Assembly (NCBI GenBank): GCA_031256715.1
Contig: JAIRQA010000140.1
Span: forward strand, 1-34,451
Length of the DNA stretch: 34,451 bases
Reading direction: 5' to 3'
Source: Coriobacteriales bacterium
GTDB taxonomy: Bacteria > Actinomycetota > Coriobacteriia > Coriobacteriales > UBA8131
Positions 32,133 through 34,451 of the stretch are shown here, piece after piece (positions within the stretch are counted from its first letter, which is position 1; the number at the start of each line of letters is the position of its first letter). A program made the position numbers and the translations under genes. The notes under the pieces are model-generated. The model was not told where the DNA came from. It searched no databases and saw nothing but the letters and a program-made list of their open reading frames with translations.

Positions 32133-32306
32133 TCAACTTGCAAAAATATCGCTATCAATTAGATCGATGAGGTCTAGCGGAGCATAGGTATTTAAGGTTG
32201 TGAAGTCTTTAGATAGTATGCTGATAACAGGGAAATAAACTATATCCAGTGCCTCATCATAGCTAATATTTTGCTTCTGAGCATATGCGTTAATTGTTAG
32301 CGCAGG
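32133..32306 (-). pseudogene. Start-less gene fragment
   Basis: A 57-codon minus-strand frame with no ATG, GTG or TTG at its beginning, bounded upstream by TAA. It reads like real protein: AYAQKQNISYDEALDIVYFP, then TYAPLDLIDLIDSD. It resembles the C-terminal part of small helical proteins found near toxin-like genes, but I cannot name the family with certainty. The 5' part seems lost. Confidence 0.35.
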
Positions 32307-32426
32307 TTAGTATAACAAAAGGCGGGCGACAGACGACGACGACGGGTTGCATGCCAACCGAACTGCAAAGGTGGGAATTTCGGATGACATTTAACGGCGA
32401 CGACTGCGGCGGCGATATACAAAACA

Positions 32427-32455
32427 TTGACTTTGTTAAGTAGGTGGGTTATTAT
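32427..32455 (+). promoter_or_regulatory. Promoter of modA
   Basis: TTGACT (32427-32432), 17-nt spacer, TATTAT (32450-32455). Transcription would start near 32462, leaving about 215 nt of leader. A weaker second pair, TTGACT at 32579-32584 and TAGTTT at 32601-32606, lies closer to the gene. Confidence 0.5.
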
Positions 32456-32507
32456 CCATATTGTGAATTAGTTACTTGCAAGGATATTTGTCTATGAACA
32501 TTTTAAT

Positions 32508-32537
32508 ATTGTCATAAAAGCTATTGCCATAAAAGCT
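32508..32537. repeat. Two tandem 15-nt units in the modA leader
   Basis: ATTGTCATAAAAGCT at 32508-32522 and, with one change, at 32523-32537. Confidence 0.75.
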
Positions 32538-32678
32538 TGCTACGGCAAAACAAAATTGCGGCAGATGGCAGATGACAGTTGACTGATTGCGGTTGTGTCA
32601 TAGTTTGTCTTTTTAACTTAACCAATTCATAAATTGTACTTATTTATTAGGGAGAGACAAAAACCGAGAGGAAGTAAA

Positions 32679-33662
32679 ATGCAAAAACGAGTTACAGCTA
32701 CAACGCAAGTGCAAACGCAAGTGCAAACGCAAGTGCAAAACACGCAAAGCAACAAAAGGAAGAGCAGGGGTTCTGTAGATATGCTTGCAAAGGCATTCAG
32801 ACTTGCTGTCGTGGCATTGCTTACGATAGCGTTAACAGGTATTTTGGGTGCCTGCAATCAAGAGAAGCCTGCCGATACCACCACACCTGCAACAGAAGAA
32901 AAGACCACACAAAAAGAGTCGGAAGTAACACCTGTTTCGCTGCAAATATTTGCCGCGAATTCTTTAGAGAAGGCTTTGCCGGAAATTCAGGCTTTGTACA
33001 CCAAGGAGCATCCCGAAGTGACGTTTGCAGACACGCAGTTTAAGGGTTCCGGCGATTTGGTAACCCAACTTCAGGGTGGCGCACAGGCAGACATCTTTAT
33101 TTCGGCGTCAAAAAGCAGCATGGATAGCGCGGTAGAGAATGGCAACATAGATGAGGAGACCCGCGTTGACATGTTTGGCAACGATTTAGTTGTTGTTACT
33201 GCAACAGGTTCTGATATTAAGATTACCTCGTTAGAGGATATAAAGAGTGACGAGATTACTAAGATTGCCATTGGTGAGCCAGCTGCTGTGCCAGCAGGAT
33301 CATACGCTAACCAATCGCTAAATAAAATTGGGCTTTATTCTGCAGATACTGGCAAAGAGGGTGAATACGATGCCTCAATTGCCGGCAAGATTGTACAGCA
33401 GTCTACTGTGGGCAATGTTGCCAAAACTGTAGAGACAGGCGATTGCCAAATAGGCTTCGTATATTCTTCTGATCTTTATCGTTATAGTGGCATACAAACT
33501 GTCTTTAAGGTGCCGGCAGACACGCATAAAGCAATAGTTTATCCTGGTGCTGTAGTTAAGGATAGTAAAAACGCTAGCGCTGCGGCTGACTTTTTGGACT
33601 TCTGCCTAACAAATGCAGAGGCACAAAAGATTTGGTCACAGTATGGGTTTGAGGTCTTATAA
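32679..33662 (+). CDS. modA: Molybdate-binding lipoprotein ModA
   Basis: Captures molybdate or tungstate outside the membrane for an ABC importer. The 327-residue protein has a long leader ending in the lipobox LGAC (Cys59), then a type II binding-protein fold: LQIFAANSLEKALPEI, FKGSGDLVTQLQGGAQADIFISAS (ligand serines), AVPAGSYANQSL, and DCQIGFVYSSDL. Residues 9-22 are QVQT repeats from three 12-nt units (32703-32738). GAGAGGAAG precedes ATG 32679; ATG 32781 would give a neater 25-residue signal, so the start is uncertain. No modB or modC is visible yet; the next gene is secreted and continues beyond the window. Confidence 0.93.
   Translation: MQKRVTATTQVQTQVQTQVQNTQSNKRKSRGSVDMLAKAFRLAVVALLTIALTGILGACNQEKPADTTTPATEEKTTQKESEVTPVSLQIFAANSLEKALPEIQALYTKEHPEVTFADTQFKGSGDLVTQLQGGAQADIFISASKSSMDSAVENGNIDEETRVDMFGNDLVVVTATGSDIKITSLEDIKSDEITKIAIGEPAAVPAGSYANQSLNKIGLYSADTGKEGEYDASIAGKIVQQSTVGNVAKTVETGDCQIGFVYSSDLYRYSGIQTVFKVPADTHKAIVYPGAVVKDSKNASAAADFLDFCLTNAEAQKIWSQYGFEVL
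32703..32738. repeat. Three 12-nt units in modA
   Basis: ACGCAAGTGCAA repeated exactly three times, encoding QVQT repeats ahead of the signal peptide. Confidence 0.9.
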
Positions 33663-33676
33663 GGGTCCAAGCGTCT

Positions 33677-33695
33677 TGTAGCTGTTTGCGAGCTA
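33677..33695. other. Small hairpin after modA
   Basis: GTAGCT pairs with AGCTAC across a 7-nt loop, just after the modA stop and just before a TATAAT. No T tail. Confidence 0.35.
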
Positions 33696-33702
33696 CCTGA
33701 AT

Positions 33703-33708
33703 TATAAT
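33703..33708 (+). promoter_or_regulatory. Candidate -10 box giving a leaderless transcript of the last gene
   Basis: TATAAT is followed by 6 nt and the GTG start at 33715, which would be +1. No -35 match; no Shine-Dalgarno upstream of the GTG. Confidence 0.45.
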
Positions 33709-33714
33709 ATCCAT

Positions 33715-34451
33715 GTGAGAAAACATCGTCCACATACTTCGTGTAAAACTGGTACGAGCGCTTTTTCGGCGCTCGTACTTTTCTGTTGCCCGCTTCTATT
33801 AGTCGTTGTCGTGGCAACCTCTGTTTTTGCGCCTTTGCAGGCTGTTGCACTTACACAAGAAGCATTGGTCACAAAAGATGTCGCAAATAGCACATCTATA
33901 GAAACAAATACATTTGTTGAAACAAACACCTCTACAGCAACCAGTGCTTTTACTGCGTTATATGCCCCTACAGCAACCAGCACTTTTACTGCATTATATG
34001 CCCCTACAGCAACCAGCACTGCAATTTCTGATATTACTGTTTCAGCCAAAGGCGATGCCGCCAAAGATGACGACGCAAACTTTGCAATTAGTGACTTTGT
34101 GCGTCTGAACAAAGGCACAGCAAAAGAGTACAACGGCAAGGATTTTGGCTATCGTTATCCGTTGCAAAGCAAGCAGTCATTTGCCGCTATCTTATTAGAC
34201 GAGCAGACCGCCATTTTATACATTAATAAGGAAGTCGCAACAGCAGTTGGCTATAATCCCAACAGTGAAGATGATCAAACCAAGCTTATTGCCATGCTTA
34301 CAGCACTAGACGATGTCTCTAATAATGGTGGCAAGCAGATAAGCGCCTTAAATCTGAAGTGGTATTTTGTGACCGATGGAATAACTAATACCGCAACCGA
34401 TGTGTCAGCGCAAGCAAGCGCAACGAGTGGTGAGGCAACTCGTGACGAAGC
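33715..34451 (+). CDS. Unknown secreted protein with low-complexity N-terminus, 3' partial
   Basis: 245 codons are visible and the frame runs off the window. GTG at 33715 is the only plausible start after an in-frame TAG at 33679-33681; an overlapping ATG two bases earlier stops at once. The N-terminus is a clear signal peptide: basic RKHRPHTSCK, a hydrophobic core about residues 17-38, and a small-residue end (QAVA). Residues about 60-110 are Thr/Ala/Ser-rich with 12-residue repeats (TATSTFTALYAP). A globular part follows (EYNGKDFGYRYPLQS, AAILLDEQTAILYINKEVA, LNLKWYFVTDG), not recognised. An intrinsic-terminator-like hairpin lies within the signal-peptide codons. Placement after modA would suit a transport partner, but it does not look like ModB so far. 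Confidence 0.7.
   Translation, partial: MRKHRPHTSCKTGTSAFSALVLFCCPLLLVVVVATSVFAPLQAVALTQEALVTKDVANSTSIETNTFVETNTSTATSAFTALYAPTATSTFTALYAPTATSTAISDITVSAKGDAAKDDDANFAISDFVRLNKGTAKEYNGKDFGYRYPLQSKQSFAAILLDEQTAILYINKEVATAVGYNPNSEDDQTKLIAMLTALDDVSNNGGKQISALNLKWYFVTDGITNTATDVSAQASATSGEATRDE
33752..33783 (+). terminator. Intrinsic-terminator-like hairpin, probably ending modA transcripts
   Basis: GTACGAGCGC (33752-33761) pairs perfectly with GCGCTCGTAC (33769-33778) around a 7-nt loop and is followed by TTTTC. It lies 90 nt after the modA stop yet within the first codons of the next ORF. Confidence 0.6.
33931..34020. repeat. Two and a half 36-nt units in the last gene
   Basis: Units at 33931-33966 and 33967-34002 differ at few positions, and a half unit follows at 34003-34020. 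Each encodes a 12-residue Thr/Ala/Ser repeat ending TALYAP. Confidence 0.9.

Larger units (their letters stand above)
32014..32678. other. 665-nt gap: gene remnants and modA leader
   Basis: Holds a start-less minus-strand coding-like fragment (32133-32306), a 30-codon plus-strand frame at 32351-32443 (MPTELQRWEFRMTFNGDD start, no ribosome-binding site), a good promoter (32427-32455), two 15-nt tandem units (32508-32537) and a leader of about 215 nt before modA. No terminator for the aldo/keto reductase was identified with confidence. Confidence 0.55.

Noticed and set aside
33702-34139. 145-codon minus-strand frame over the last gene
   Set aside because: Antisense to the 36-nt repeats and signal-peptide region; the plus-strand frame has a convincing signal peptide.

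Overview
This window looks like chromosomal DNA of a moderately AT-rich Actinomycetota, most likely an anaerobic Coriobacteriia-type bacterium. The evidence is the murI-rph-rdgB gene order (as in actinobacteria), hisS-aspS adjacency, an oxygen-defence locus of anaerobe type, ferredoxin-type aldo/keto reductase, several candidate leaderless start sites, and frequent GTG/TTG starts. The lineage is an inference; no rRNA or tRNA gene is present to test it. The code is standard: all complete housekeeping frames close normally, with TGA a rare stop.

Layout: 1-1539 is an accessory patch: the 3' part of a nucleotidyltransferase-fold protein (with a 62-codon in-frame tail beyond its TGA), then a small putative antitoxin overlapping a GNAT-fold putative toxin. 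1746-5153 is murI, rph, and an unusual RdgB-HAD phosphatase fusion. 5845-8163 encodes a protein with a long low-complexity middle and a degenerate AAA+ domain. 8249-12242 holds an Rrf2 Fe-S type regulator, hisS and aspS. On the minus strand 14592-12464 are thrC and a one-domain ModE-like regulator. Divergent from thrC is an ApgM-family protein that may be the missing homoserine kinase. 15998-19151 is a peroxide-defence locus: a PerR-like regulator, ahpC, and an AhpF-like reductase with its domains in reversed order, with a candidate operator over the ahpC start. 26632-19283 (minus) is a complete type I Wadjet anti-plasmid operon, jetA-jetB-jetC-jetD. 27289-30769 is a MacA/MacB-type export system, followed by an aldo/keto reductase, modA, and the start of an unknown secreted protein that runs off the window.

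The most striking property of the region is not one gene. Almost every intergenic gap and at least six unrelated proteins carry private short tandem repeats. In coding DNA the periods are always multiples of three (12, 36, 36, 36, 48, 51 nt) and the repeats sit in loops, linkers or termini, including in RdgB, the AhpF homolog, JetA, JetB, ModA and the last gene. In gaps the periods are free (13, 15, 17, 18, 19, 24, 25, 35 nt). This suggests frequent local duplication filtered by selection for reading frame. Three of the gaps (5154-5844, 26633-27288, 32014-32678) also hold decayed or unrecognised coding-like stretches.
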